Source of the DNA: DAOSEC01 sp035362935
GTDB taxonomy: Bacteria > Bacillota_I > Bacilli_A > ML615J-28 > CAG-313
Reading direction: 5' to 3'
DNA length: 6,144 bases
Assembly: GCA_035362935.1 (NCBI GenBank)
Contig: DAOSEC010000038.1
Location: 1-6,144 of the forward strand
Position numbers and translations under genes: made by a program. The notes beneath the pieces are model-generated. The model saw only the letters and a list, made by a program, of their open reading frames with translations. It was not told the origin of the DNA and ran no database searches. This document shows, one piece after another, positions 1-5,519 of this stretch (the stretch's first letter is position 1; the number at the start of each line of letters is the position of its first letter).

Positions 1-592
1 ATCGTTTTTCAAACTCAAATAAACTAAGTTTTGACAATCGTTCAATAATCTCTTGGGTGAACATGTTATTCGAATAACTATATTCGCTATCTCTCGTGCC
101 AGGAATAAAGGTTAGTGGCAAAGTTCCAATCAGAGAAAGCATTTCTTGAAATGTTGGAGCATTCTCGTAAAGCATCTTTTCAGTGATAAACTTTTCCTCT
201 TGAGATTGTGATTGATAACTGGCATCCTCTTGTAAGGAAAGCATTTGTACTTCATAATAGTAATCAGGGATTCCAGTATTATGATAAATCAAATCTTTGA
301 TAGTGATTTGATTTCCAAATGTGTATTCAGGAATGTATTGATCTATCGTATCTTCTAAACGAATCAAATTTTGATCTACTAGCAATAAAACGGATAAACC
401 AAGTAAAAGATTCGATCTTGTTGACATCAAAAAGGTGTCATTTGGGTTGATTGGTATTTGGTCATCACGATCTTGATAACCAAATAGTTTTTTATATAGG
501 ATTGATTGTTTGTGAGTAACCGCGATTCCACCTGAAGCGTCCCATTTGTGTGCAACCTCGGCAATCCTATGCCTTAATTGTTCTATGTTCAT
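1..592 (-). CDS. Serine hydrolase / class C beta-lactamase-fold protein, partial (C-terminus outside window), degenerate active site
   Basis: An open frame runs from an ATG at 590-592 to the left edge without a stop, giving 197 residues of the N-terminal part. The family (beta-lactamase, PF00144: class C beta-lactamases, DD-peptidases, esterases) is recognised from the order F54-x-x-S-T-R-S-N61, then L79-E-D-T, Y86-I-P-E, I96-T-I-K-D-L-I-Y-H-N-T-G-I-P-D (residues 96-110) and Y173-S-N175, which is the YxN motif. Counting back from L79-E-D against AmpC, the nucleophile Ser and general-base Lys of SxxK fall on T58 and N61, so the motif reads TRSN and the protein is probably not a working beta-lactamase; a binding or regulatory pseudoenzyme is possible. 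I see no signal peptide or N-terminal membrane helix, so it appears cytoplasmic. An AAAGGA site lies about 12 bases upstream. It follows the acetyltransferase gene by 34 bases with no terminator between, so the two are probably co-transcribed. The KTG motif region lies beyond the window. Confidence 0.85.
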   Translation of the reverse strand, partial: MNIEQLRHRIAEVAHKWDASGGIAVTHKQSILYKKLFGYQDRDDQIPINPNDTFLMSTRSNLLLGLSVLLLVDQNLIRLEDTIDQYIPEYTFGNQITIKDLIYHNTGIPDYYYEVQMLSLQEDASYQSQSQEEKFITEKMLYENAPTFQEMLSLIGTLPLTFIPGTRDSEYSYSNNMFTQEIIERLSKLSLFEFEKR

Positions 593-626
593 AGGTATAA
601 AAAATCCTTTCGTGAATTGATATCCA

Positions 627-1160
627 TCATTTTTTGGAATGATTGATAAAATTGTTAGGAGTAAGTTCGTAGTCAATCGATGATTGAGCGACTCCATTTT
701 GGTCCACCCAATCAAGGTTTTTCACACCGACTACTTGAAAGCCTAACTTTTGATATGTTTTTTGAGCACGAATATTATTGGTGTTGGTATCAAGAATGAC
801 TTTTTCAAACTTGTATACTTCAAACAACTCGTTAATGATTAATGATAAGATAATTGTTCCAAGACCCTTGCTTTGCATGGTTGGTTCGCAAATTTTAATT
901 CCTAATTCTGCGACTCCATTCCCTAGATTTCGGTAATTGGATTCGCCGATTGGAATGTCTTGATAGCATAAGATGTGTCTACGATGAGTTGCATCATCGT
1001 CTTTTAAAAGCGATGCTTGAATGCGTTCGACTGTCGTGTTTACACCATTTGGAAATCCTGCATGTGCCATCACAGCTCCATCATTCCACCATTTGCATAA
1101 CACTTCTGCATCTGCAATCGTTGCGTTTCGGATTGTAATTTCATTTTGTTTAATGTTCAA
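627..1160 (-). CDS. GNAT-family N-acetyltransferase (RimJ/RimL-like)
   Basis: This 177-residue protein is a full-length single GNAT domain, expected to move an acetyl group from acetyl-CoA to an amine; the substrate cannot be read from sequence. Visible motifs are R11 in the first strand, the W24-W25-N26-D27 segment typical of RimL-like members, E85-L-G-I before motif A, the acetyl-CoA pyrophosphate loop Q96-S-K-G-L-G101, and motif B N128-N-I-R-A132 with Y136 and K138-L-G-F141. The start is TTG at 1158-1160, chosen because an AAGAAGGGAG ribosome binding site ends 10 bases upstream and no ATG competes. The gene is preceded by a 19-codon ORF in the same transcript and followed closely by a serine-hydrolase-like gene. 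RimL-like acetyltransferases modify ribosomal proteins, and other GNATs modify antibiotics. The ErmC-like leader hints at the latter, but that is inference. Confidence 0.9.
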   Translation of the reverse strand: MNIKQNEITIRNATIADAEVLCKWWNDGAVMAHAGFPNGVNTTVERIQASLLKDDDATHRRHILCYQDIPIGESNYRNLGNGVAELGIKICEPTMQSKGLGTIILSLIINELFEVYKFEKVILDTNTNNIRAQKTYQKLGFQVVGVKNLDWVDQNGVAQSSIDYELTPNNFINHSKK

Positions 1161-1170
1161 TTTGTTGAAT

Positions 1171-1213
1171 CTCCCTTCTTTTGATAGAGAGGACTTATTT
1201 GAGTGATCCTCCC
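1171..1213 (-). promoter_or_regulatory. Candidate translational attenuator: alternative hairpins around the acetyltransferase ribosome binding site
   Basis: Two mutually exclusive stems can be drawn on the transcript. In one, GGGAGGA (1213-1207, inside the leader ORF) pairs with TCCTCTC (1193-1187) over 7 pairs with one G-U. In the other, CTCTCT (1191-1186) pairs with AGGGAG (1176-1171) over 6 pairs with one G-U and hides the acetyltransferase ribosome binding site. The shared CUCU segment cannot do both. A third possible stem joins the leader's own GGGTGAT (1265-1259) to ATCACTC (1207-1201). This layout is what translational attenuators look like, but the stems are short and were found by eye, so which state is the default is unresolved. 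Confidence 0.4.
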
Positions 1214-1254
1214 AAAATTGTTGATGTTACGAATAAAATAAATTGTGTTGACAT
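1195..1254 (-). CDS. Putative 19-residue leader peptide upstream of the acetyltransferase
   Basis: ATG at 1252-1254 opens a 19-codon frame ending in TAA at 1195-1197: MSTQFILFVTSTILGGSLK. It has a believable ribosome binding site, AGAAAGGGTGAT, placed 4 bases before the ATG, in which GGTGAT matches the 3' half of AAGGAGGTGAT. The stop lies 34 bases before the acetyltransferase TTG. The peptide is hydrophobic, and its FILFVTST core (residues 5-12) lines up without gaps with FSIFVIST (residues 4-11) of the ErmC macrolide-stalling leader MGIFSIFVISTVHYQPNKK, also 19 residues. I infer a regulatory uORF whose translation controls the downstream gene. It could instead be a short membrane peptide or a chance ORF, since a frame this short proves little by itself. 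Confidence 0.5.
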   Translation of the reverse strand: MSTQFILFVTSTILGGSLK

Positions 1255-1301
1255 GTGAATCACCCTTTCTTATAAATTTGCTAACTTCTTAGCCATTGAA
1301 A

Positions 1302-1330
1302 ATAGTAGCATAATGGTCCTTAAAAGTAAA
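1302..1330 (-). promoter_or_regulatory. Probable sigma-A promoter of the leader-acetyltransferase-hydrolase unit
   Basis: On the minus strand TTTACT (1330-1325) and TACTAT (1307-1302) are 17 bases apart, and TGC directly before the -10 makes it an extended -10. Transcription would start near 1295, giving a 5' leader of about 135 bases before the acetyltransferase. A small inverted repeat, GCTAA-GAAG-TTAGC (1293-1280), lies just inside the transcript or at the start point and could be an RNA hairpin or an operator. The promoter directly abuts the terminator of the preceding small gene. Confidence 0.5.
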
Positions 1331-1331
1331 C

Positions 1332-1357
1332 AAAAAAACACACCAAATAGGTGTGTT
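1332..1357 (-). terminator. Intrinsic terminator of the 68-residue membrane protein gene
   Basis: On the minus strand AACACACC (1357-1350), a TATTT loop and GGTGTGTT (1344-1337) form a perfect 8-bp stem that runs into a T tract (1338-1332). It begins 20 bases after the stop codon at 1377-1379, which separates this gene from the acetyltransferase unit downstream. Confidence 0.85.
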
Positions 1358-1376
1358 CATCAAACAAACGTCAGTG

Positions 1377-1583
1377 TTAAGTTAACCGAAATCCTCCGAA
1401 AGCAATGGCTAAAATCCCTAACGCAACATAAATGAAACATGCAATTAGTAGTTTTAATAGGAGTGGTAGTGGTTTGATTCGAAAAACCATCCACGCCACA
1501 AAACCGATATTAAGAAGTGGAACTAACAATAATATCAAGAAAAGAATCCACTCTTTGAACGAAAAGTGCTTGCTTTGAAACAT
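1377..1583 (-). CDS. Small membrane protein of unknown function, two predicted helices (68 aa)
   Basis: I do not recognise this protein. It has 68 residues, with a short polar N-terminus (residues 1-11), a hydrophobic helix at about 12-34 containing a P22 kink, a short basic linker R35-I-K-P, and a second helix at about 41-64 ending in a Gly-Gly segment and R66. By the positive-inside rule the R35/K37 linker would be cytoplasmic and both ends outside. The ORF is convincing because an exact AGGAGG lies 6 bases before the ATG (1581-1583), a possible extended -10 promoter lies just upstream and a strong terminator just downstream. It therefore appears to be a separately transcribed single gene between the mrp and acetyltransferase units. 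No catalytic or metal-binding residues are visible. Phospholipase_D-nuclease N-terminal-like or toxin-type small proteins are possible comparisons, but nothing supports either directly. Confidence 0.75.
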   Translation of the reverse strand: MFQSKHFSFKEWILFLILLLVPLLNIGFVAWMVFRIKPLPLLLKLLIACFIYVALGILAIAFGGFRLT

Positions 1584-1606
1584 ATTCCACCTCCTATGAT
1601 AGTCCT

Positions 1607-1615
1607 ATAATACCA
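1607..1615 (-). promoter_or_regulatory. Possible extended -10 promoter for the 68-residue membrane protein gene
   Basis: On the minus strand TGG-TATTAT (1615-1607) reads as an extended -10 element placed 24 bases before the ATG. No good -35 box is present; TATATT lies at the right distance (1635-1630) inside the T tract of the upstream terminator. The start of transcription would fall at about 1600, just ahead of the AGGAGG site. Confidence 0.4.
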
Positions 1616-1633
1616 TAAGAATAAAGATTAATA

Positions 1634-1660
1634 TAAAAAAGTGCACCATTGGTACACTTT
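1634..1660 (-). terminator. Intrinsic terminator of the tmcAL-mrp operon
   Basis: On the minus strand AAAGTGTACC, an AAT loop and GGTGCACTTT form a 10-bp stem with one T-G pair, followed by a TTTTTT run. The stem is fully compatible only as minus-strand RNA: on the plus strand the wobble becomes a C-A mismatch, which fixes the orientation. It begins about 10 bases after the mrp stop codon. Confidence 0.85.
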
Positions 1661-1669
1661 TATTGAGAT

Positions 1670-2668
1670 TTATAAGTTAAAGATTAAATGATCTGCGATG
1701 TCATCGTAGATTTTACCAGCGGTTTCATCAAGTTCATAAAGTGATGTGTGATGCATTGGTTGATTGATTGGGATGCGAGCAATTAATTCGGTTTCTAGTT
1801 TTTCAGCTACCGCATCTCCTCCACCTTTTCCAAATAAGAATTCTGGCTTTTTGGAGATTGGATTTTCGTAGTAAGACATATTTTCTACTACACCAATCAC
1901 TTCGTGTTTAAGTTCTCTTGCTGCAAAACCTGCCTTCACAGCAACATGGCTTGCAGATGGATGCGGAGTCGTTACGACTAACATTTTACACTTTGGAACA
2001 ATCGATTTTAAATCAAGTGCGATGTCTCCTGTGCCTGGTGGTAAGTCGATAATGATGAAGTCAAGATTTGGATCCCAAGCAACATCATAGAAGAAGTGGT
2101 TCACCATTTTATTTAACATCGCTCCACGCCAAATAACGGGTTGACTTGGGTTGGTGAAAAATTCAGTTGAAATGACCTCGATGTCACCAGCAAACATTGG
2201 AATGATTTTTTTGTTTTCATTCATTCGTGGGTTTGCATGTTCGATTTCCATCATATTTGGGATGCTTGATCCATAGATATCCGCATCAATCAAGCCAATC
2301 TTTTTTCCTTTTTTGCTTAGGCGATAGGCGATGTTTGCAGCAACCGTGGATTTTCCAACTCCACCTTTACCACTAATGATACCAATGAATGTGACGGGAC
2401 GTTTCACAATTGAATCAAATGTTTTGTGTTCTTCAAACTGAATTCGAACGCCATCAAAGCCTAGTTCTAGTTTTACTATTTTAGCAATCTGACGTTTTAA
2501 ACTTTTTTCAGCTTCTCCTCCTACTTCACCTAGTGCGATGATTAACACAACGGTTAATTTTTCGGAATCGATACCAATGTGTTTTAACCCTTCTGTTTCT
2601 GCTAGGGACTTCCCGAGCGATTCATCGATTAGAGGTAATAGTTTTGCCTCAATTTCCTTTACTGTCAT
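1670..2668 (-). CDS. mrp: Mrp/ApbC/NBP35-family P-loop ATPase lacking the C-terminal CxxC
   Basis: This 332-residue protein has the usual two-part Mrp layout. A MIP18/DUF59-like domain (about 1-82) keeps the L-G-K-S-L pattern at 18-22. The deviant-Walker ATPase domain follows, with P-loop G100-KGGVGKS107, switch I D128-A-D-I-Y-G133 and Walker B/switch II D208-L-P-P-G-T-G-D215, and a later V260-V-E-N-M-S-Y and F279-G-K-G-G-G segment. Family members carry or insert [4Fe-4S] clusters, and the Bacillus relative SalA acts in regulation. Here the two cysteines expected after N-M-S-Y are N269 and S272, the MIP18-domain cysteine is also absent, and the only cysteine is C227 in a different place. Classical cluster binding by CxxC is therefore unlikely. 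ATG at 2666-2668 is preceded by AAGAAGG 8 bases upstream. The gene overlaps the end of tmcAL by 20 bases, suggesting translational coupling. Confidence 0.93.
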   Translation of the reverse strand: MTVKEIEAKLLPLIDESLGKSLAETEGLKHIGIDSEKLTVVLIIALGEVGGEAEKSLKRQIAKIVKLELGFDGVRIQFEEHKTFDSIVKRPVTFIGIISGKGGVGKSTVAANIAYRLSKKGKKIGLIDADIYGSSIPNMMEIEHANPRMNENKKIIPMFAGDIEVISTEFFTNPSQPVIWRGAMLNKMVNHFFYDVAWDPNLDFIIIDLPPGTGDIALDLKSIVPKCKMLVVTTPHPSASHVAVKAGFAARELKHEVIGVVENMSYYENPISKKPEFLFGKGGGDAVAEKLETELIARIPINQPMHHTSLYELDETAGKIYDDIADHLIFNL

Positions 2669-3836
2669 AAGATATGCCTTCTTTCTTTTTTATTGGATAT
2701 AAATATTCTGTTTTAACAAACTCTGGTTGGTTGATCAAGATACCATATAGCTTCGCGGCTTGTAGTTCTACGTTAAGTATGGGACTATCTACTTCGCCAA
2801 TGTTTGTAATGAGCATCATTTTTGTTTCTTTTGGTAGTTGATTTAAGTGTTGAGTTCCGTTTTGAGTCATTCCTAACACTCTTAAATGATAATTTGGTTT
2901 ATGTTCAAACTCAGATGAAATTCCAAGCAGAAGATAGAGTAGAACTCGTTTGATTCTACTAGTGGTATACCGTTTGGTTGTACAAAGTTGTAAGAATTCC
3001 TCATATGATTTTGCAACGTTTGCGTATTTGATCAACCGATTCTCGATTCCTTCTTTCATCCCAAGGATGCTAGAAAAATCGGATCGTTTACTTAGTTCAT
3101 ATTGAATGAGTAGGAAATATCGTTTGATTGCAAGTTCTAAATCAATCATAGGATAACTTTCTTCGCCAAACCCAATGTATGGTTTATAGTTTTGTTTATC
3201 GATCATCATTTGTCGAATGGCTGTTGCCGAAGTGATGCTGTCGTGATGTGGGGTTAACTCATGATAACTTGATATGATACGAGGAATGGTATGAATTTGA
3301 ATGTTTGGATTGATCCGTTGAATGCTTTTTACATATTGCAAACCTAATATTTGATTGGGTAAGCGAAATGCATCTTGAAGATTATCTTGTGTTGTGAACT
3401 CTTTTAACGCTTCACTATGACTTGCTGGATAACCAAAGCCCTGATCAAGATAGTGTTTGACACGTTCTTGAAATTCAGTTGTCTCTGATACTTTTAGCGT
3501 ATCTTCTATGACAAATAAATCTCCAGTCTCACTTCCAAATACAATGTCAGTGACACCAAACTCATTTAGGATGGTTACTGCGTGATAGCTAAACCAATCT
3601 GCATTTTGTGTTGCACTTAAGACGGGAAGTTCTAATACCAAATCGATGCCAATGTCTAACATCAACTTCGTTTTGGTCAGTTTATCCATCACCATGATAT
3701 CTCCACGCATCGAAACATGATTTGATACAACAGCAATCACAACATCGGGATTTACGAGTCGCTTTGCTTCGCTCATAAAATGCAAATGACCATGATGCAA
3801 CGGATTGAATTCGACGATGATTCCTAAAATCTTCAT
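2649..3836 (-). CDS. tmcAL: tRNA(Met) cytidine acetate ligase TmcAL (YlbM/DUF795 family)
   Basis: TmcAL makes N4-acetylcytidine at wobble position 34 of elongator tRNA-Met, using ATP and acetate through an acetyl-adenylate intermediate in the cytoplasm. Numbering from the ATG at 3834-3836 gives 395 residues, close to the Bacillus homologue. The nucleotidyltransferase signature is clear: the GIIVEFNPLHHGH start (residues 5-17) with the HxGH-type motif H14-H-G-H17, V37-S-N-H-V-S-M-R-G45, F100-G-S-E103, L159-P-N-Q-I-L-G and T202-S-A-T-A-I-R208. A longer frame begins with GTG at 3843-3845, but that GTG lies inside the AAAGGTGG ribosome binding site (3849-3842), 5 bases before the ATG, and family members start as MK-x-x-G, so the ATG is preferred. 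The gene ends with TGA inside the first codons of mrp. The N-terminal N39-H40 deviates from the common G-N pair in this loop. Confidence 0.95.
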   Translation of the reverse strand: MKILGIIVEFNPLHHGHLHFMSEAKRLVNPDVVIAVVSNHVSMRGDIMVMDKLTKTKLMLDIGIDLVLELPVLSATQNADWFSYHAVTILNEFGVTDIVFGSETGDLFVIEDTLKVSETTEFQERVKHYLDQGFGYPASHSEALKEFTTQDNLQDAFRLPNQILGLQYVKSIQRINPNIQIHTIPRIISSYHELTPHHDSITSATAIRQMMIDKQNYKPYIGFGEESYPMIDLELAIKRYFLLIQYELSKRSDFSSILGMKEGIENRLIKYANVAKSYEEFLQLCTTKRYTTSRIKRVLLYLLLGISSEFEHKPNYHLRVLGMTQNGTQHLNQLPKETKMMLITNIGEVDSPILNVELQAAKLYGILINQPEFVKTEYLYPIKKKEGISYDSKGN

Positions 3837-3841
3837 AATTT

Positions 3842-3849
3842 CCACCTTT
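3842..3849 (-). promoter_or_regulatory. tmcAL ribosome binding site, deciding the start codon
   Basis: AAAGGTGG on the minus strand is followed by AAATT and the ATG at 3836-3834. The in-frame GTG at 3845-3843 is part of this site, has no ribosome binding site of its own, and is rejected as the start. Confidence 0.8.
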
Positions 3850-3853
3850 GTTT

Positions 3854-3859
3854 ATTATA
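3854..3859 (-). promoter_or_regulatory. Possible -10 box of the tmcAL-mrp operon
   Basis: A perfect TATAAT reads on the minus strand at 3859-3854. The -35 region is poor: ATGAAT at 17 bases gives three matches. If it is used, transcription would begin only about 10 bases before the start codon, with the ribosome binding site at the extreme 5' end. A promoter further upstream in the divergent region therefore remains possible. Confidence 0.4.
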
Positions 3860-3925
3860 ACAAATGTTTTGGAATAATTCATATCTTTTGATAAGAAAAC
3901 ACCCATAAAATTTCACAATCAGTTC

Positions 3926-3954
3926 TTTTCAAAATGAACATTCTATGATACAAT
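3926..3954 (+). promoter_or_regulatory. Probable sigma-A promoter of the tryptophanase gene
   Basis: TTTTCA (3926-3931) and TACAAT (3949-3954) are separated by 17 bases, and TGA precedes the -10, giving an extended -10. Transcription would start near 3961, leaving a 5' leader of about 34 bases. That is too short for a tnaC-type leader peptide, so the TnaC mechanism known from enterobacteria is not present here. Confidence 0.6.
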
Positions 3955-3994
3955 ATGTATGCGTTTTCAAGATTAGATAGAAGAAGGAGAAATC

Positions 3995-5380
3995 ATGGAT
4001 CGAAAGTATGTAGCCCCACCGTTTAAGATTAAAATGGTGGAACCAATCAAATTAATTTCAAAAGAAGAACGAATTCAAAAGTTAGCTGAGGCGGGGTATA
4101 ACCCGTTTGCTTTACGTAGTGAGGATGTTTTTATTGATTTATTAACAGACTCTGGTACAGGGGCAATGTCACATTTCCAATGGGCAGCTATGATGCAAGG
4201 GGATGAATCTTATGCAGGATCCTCAAGTTTTTATCGTTTGGAAAAAGTAGTAAGAGAGATTACTGGATACAAGTATGTCATTCCTGCACATCAAGGGCGT
4301 GGAGCAGAGCAAGTCGTGATTCCACAACTTGTGAAACGTCCTGGAATGTTTTTTATCTCAAACATTCACTTTGATACTACCCGTGCACACGTCGAACTTG
4401 CGGGGGCAAGAGCATTAGACGTTGTCGATGAGGATTGTTTTGATACTTCAAAATATTGTCCGTTCAAAGGGAATTTTGATTTACAACAATTAGAACAAAT
4501 GATTTTAAATAAAAAACCAGAAAATATTGCTGGTATTATTATAACTATAACGAATAACTCAGCTGGCGGTCAGCCAGTTTCAATGGCAAATATGAGAGCA
4601 GTCAAAGAGATTGCAAACAAATACCATATCCCAACGCTAATCGATGGAGCAAGATACGCAGAAAACTCATATTTTATTAAGATAAGAGAAGAAGGATATC
4701 GTAATAAATCAATCAAAGAAATTGCGAAAGAAACGTTTAGTTATGGCGACGTGTTCTTAATGAGCTCGAAAAAAGATGGACTTGTGAATATTGGAGGACT
4801 CATAGCGATTAAAAATGATGAAGAGTTGTTTAACAAATGTAGAACCTATATCGTTCCTATGGAAGGGTTCCCAACCTATGGGGGACTTGCGGGACGAGAC
4901 ATGGATGCTTTAGCAGTTGGATTAGAAGAAGCACTCCAAGAAGACTATTTGGAGCACCGAATTGATGAAGTTCGTTATTTAGGGGATCGTTTACGCGATG
5001 CTGGTGTTCCAATCCAATATCCTACTGGAGGTCACGCGGTATTTGTGGATTGTGGCAAAATGTGTCCACACATTCCTTATCATGAATTTCCAGCCCAAGC
5101 AGTTTGTAACGAACTCTACATTGAAGGTGGAGTACGAGCAGTTGAAATTGGATCTTTGTTGTTAGGACGTGATCCAGATACAAAGCAAAACTTAAAAGCT
5201 CATTTTGAGCTATTACGATTAACCATCCCAAGAAGAACCTATACCTATACACATTTAGATTATGTAGCGGATTGTATGATTGAAGTGTTCAAACGAGCAC
5301 ATACGTTAAAGGGACTAACCTTTGTTTATGAGTCTCCAGTCTTGCGTCACTTTACAGCGAAACTAAAACCTATCAAATAA
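3995..5380 (+). CDS. tnaA: Tryptophanase (PLP-dependent beta-eliminating lyase)
   Basis: This 461-residue enzyme would split L-tryptophan to indole, pyruvate and ammonia in the cytoplasm. It is full length for the tryptophanase / tyrosine phenol-lyase family. Visible family segments are D44-V-F-I-D-L-L-T-D-S-G-T-G (44-56), G69-D-E-S-Y-A-G-S with Y73, H99-Q-G-R-G-A-E, the N188-S-A-G-G-Q-P-V-S-M-A-N-M stretch, M256-S-S-K-K-D with PLP lysine K260, P293-T-Y-G-G-L-A-G-R-D, R381-A-V-E-I-G-S-L-L-L-G-R-D, L409-T-I-P-R413 and L450-R-H-F-T-A-K-L. Two specificity positions favour tryptophanase: D127 (Thr in tyrosine phenol-lyase) and I385 (Arg in tyrosine phenol-lyase). Other stretches, such as SMANMRAV and AGRDM...HR...VRYLGD, read more like tyrosine phenol-lyase. 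The ATG has AAGAAGGAG 5 bases upstream. The gene has its own promoter and terminator, with no tryptophan permease beside it in the window. Confidence 0.93.
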   Translation: MDRKYVAPPFKIKMVEPIKLISKEERIQKLAEAGYNPFALRSEDVFIDLLTDSGTGAMSHFQWAAMMQGDESYAGSSSFYRLEKVVREITGYKYVIPAHQGRGAEQVVIPQLVKRPGMFFISNIHFDTTRAHVELAGARALDVVDEDCFDTSKYCPFKGNFDLQQLEQMILNKKPENIAGIIITITNNSAGGQPVSMANMRAVKEIANKYHIPTLIDGARYAENSYFIKIREEGYRNKSIKEIAKETFSYGDVFLMSSKKDGLVNIGGLIAIKNDEELFNKCRTYIVPMEGFPTYGGLAGRDMDALAVGLEEALQEDYLEHRIDEVRYLGDRLRDAGVPIQYPTGGHAVFVDCGKMCPHIPYHEFPAQAVCNELYIEGGVRAVEIGSLLLGRDPDTKQNLKAHFELLRLTIPRRTYTYTHLDYVADCMIEVFKRAHTLKGLTFVYESPVLRHFTAKLKPIK

Positions 5381-5387
5381 ATATATA

Positions 5388-5421
5388 AAAAAAGAAGAAT
5401 TTGCGAAAATTCTTCTTTTTT
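5388..5421 (+). terminator. Intrinsic terminator after tnaA
   Basis: A perfect 15-bp stem, 5388-5402 against 5407-5421, closes a GCGA tetraloop. The right arm ends in six T residues, so the T tract is part of the stem, and the mirrored A tract on the left would let it work in both directions. It begins 8 bases after the tnaA stop codon. Confidence 0.9.
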
Positions 5422-5454
5422 CATAAAACATTAGTAAACACAACGTTAAGTTGT

Positions 5455-5483
5455 TTGTATTTGGTTTTTTTAGTTGATATAAT
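5455..5483 (+). promoter_or_regulatory. Strong extended -10 promoter of the zinc-finger membrane protein gene
   Basis: TTGTAT (5455-5460), a 17-base spacer and a perfect TATAAT (5478-5483) preceded by TGA form a good sigma-A promoter. A T-rich stretch lies in the spacer. The expected start of transcription is near 5490, about 30 bases before the TTG start codon. Confidence 0.7.
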
Positions 5484-5519
5484 GGAGTTGTTAAGATAAT
5501 TTTTTGGAGGAATAATAAA

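Noticed and set aside
950..1206. Two plus-strand ORFs (61 and 62 codons) opposite the acetyltransferase gene
   Set aside because: They lie antisense to a well-supported GNAT gene, have no convincing ribosome binding site and encode no recognisable motif.
3837..3845. GTG start at 3845 extending TmcAL by three residues
   Set aside because: The GTG is part of the AAAGGTGG ribosome binding site, and the family starts at the MK of the downstream ATG.
3881..3893. Small inverted repeat TATC-TTTT-GATA in the divergent region as an operator
   Set aside because: Four-base arms are expected by chance in AT-rich DNA, and no second copy supports a binding site.
3682..3906. A 74-codon minus-strand ORF overlapping the start of tmcAL in another frame
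   Set aside because: It is an out-of-frame shadow of tmcAL; its translation is an odd, Cys-rich mix with no family resemblance.
3955..3994. A tnaC-like leader peptide before tryptophanase
   Set aside because: The predicted 5' leader is only about 34 bases and holds no short ORF with a Trp codon and its own ribosome binding site.
5022..5252. A 76-codon minus-strand ORF inside tnaA
   Set aside because: It is antisense to the strongly conserved tryptophanase C-terminal region and has no start signals.
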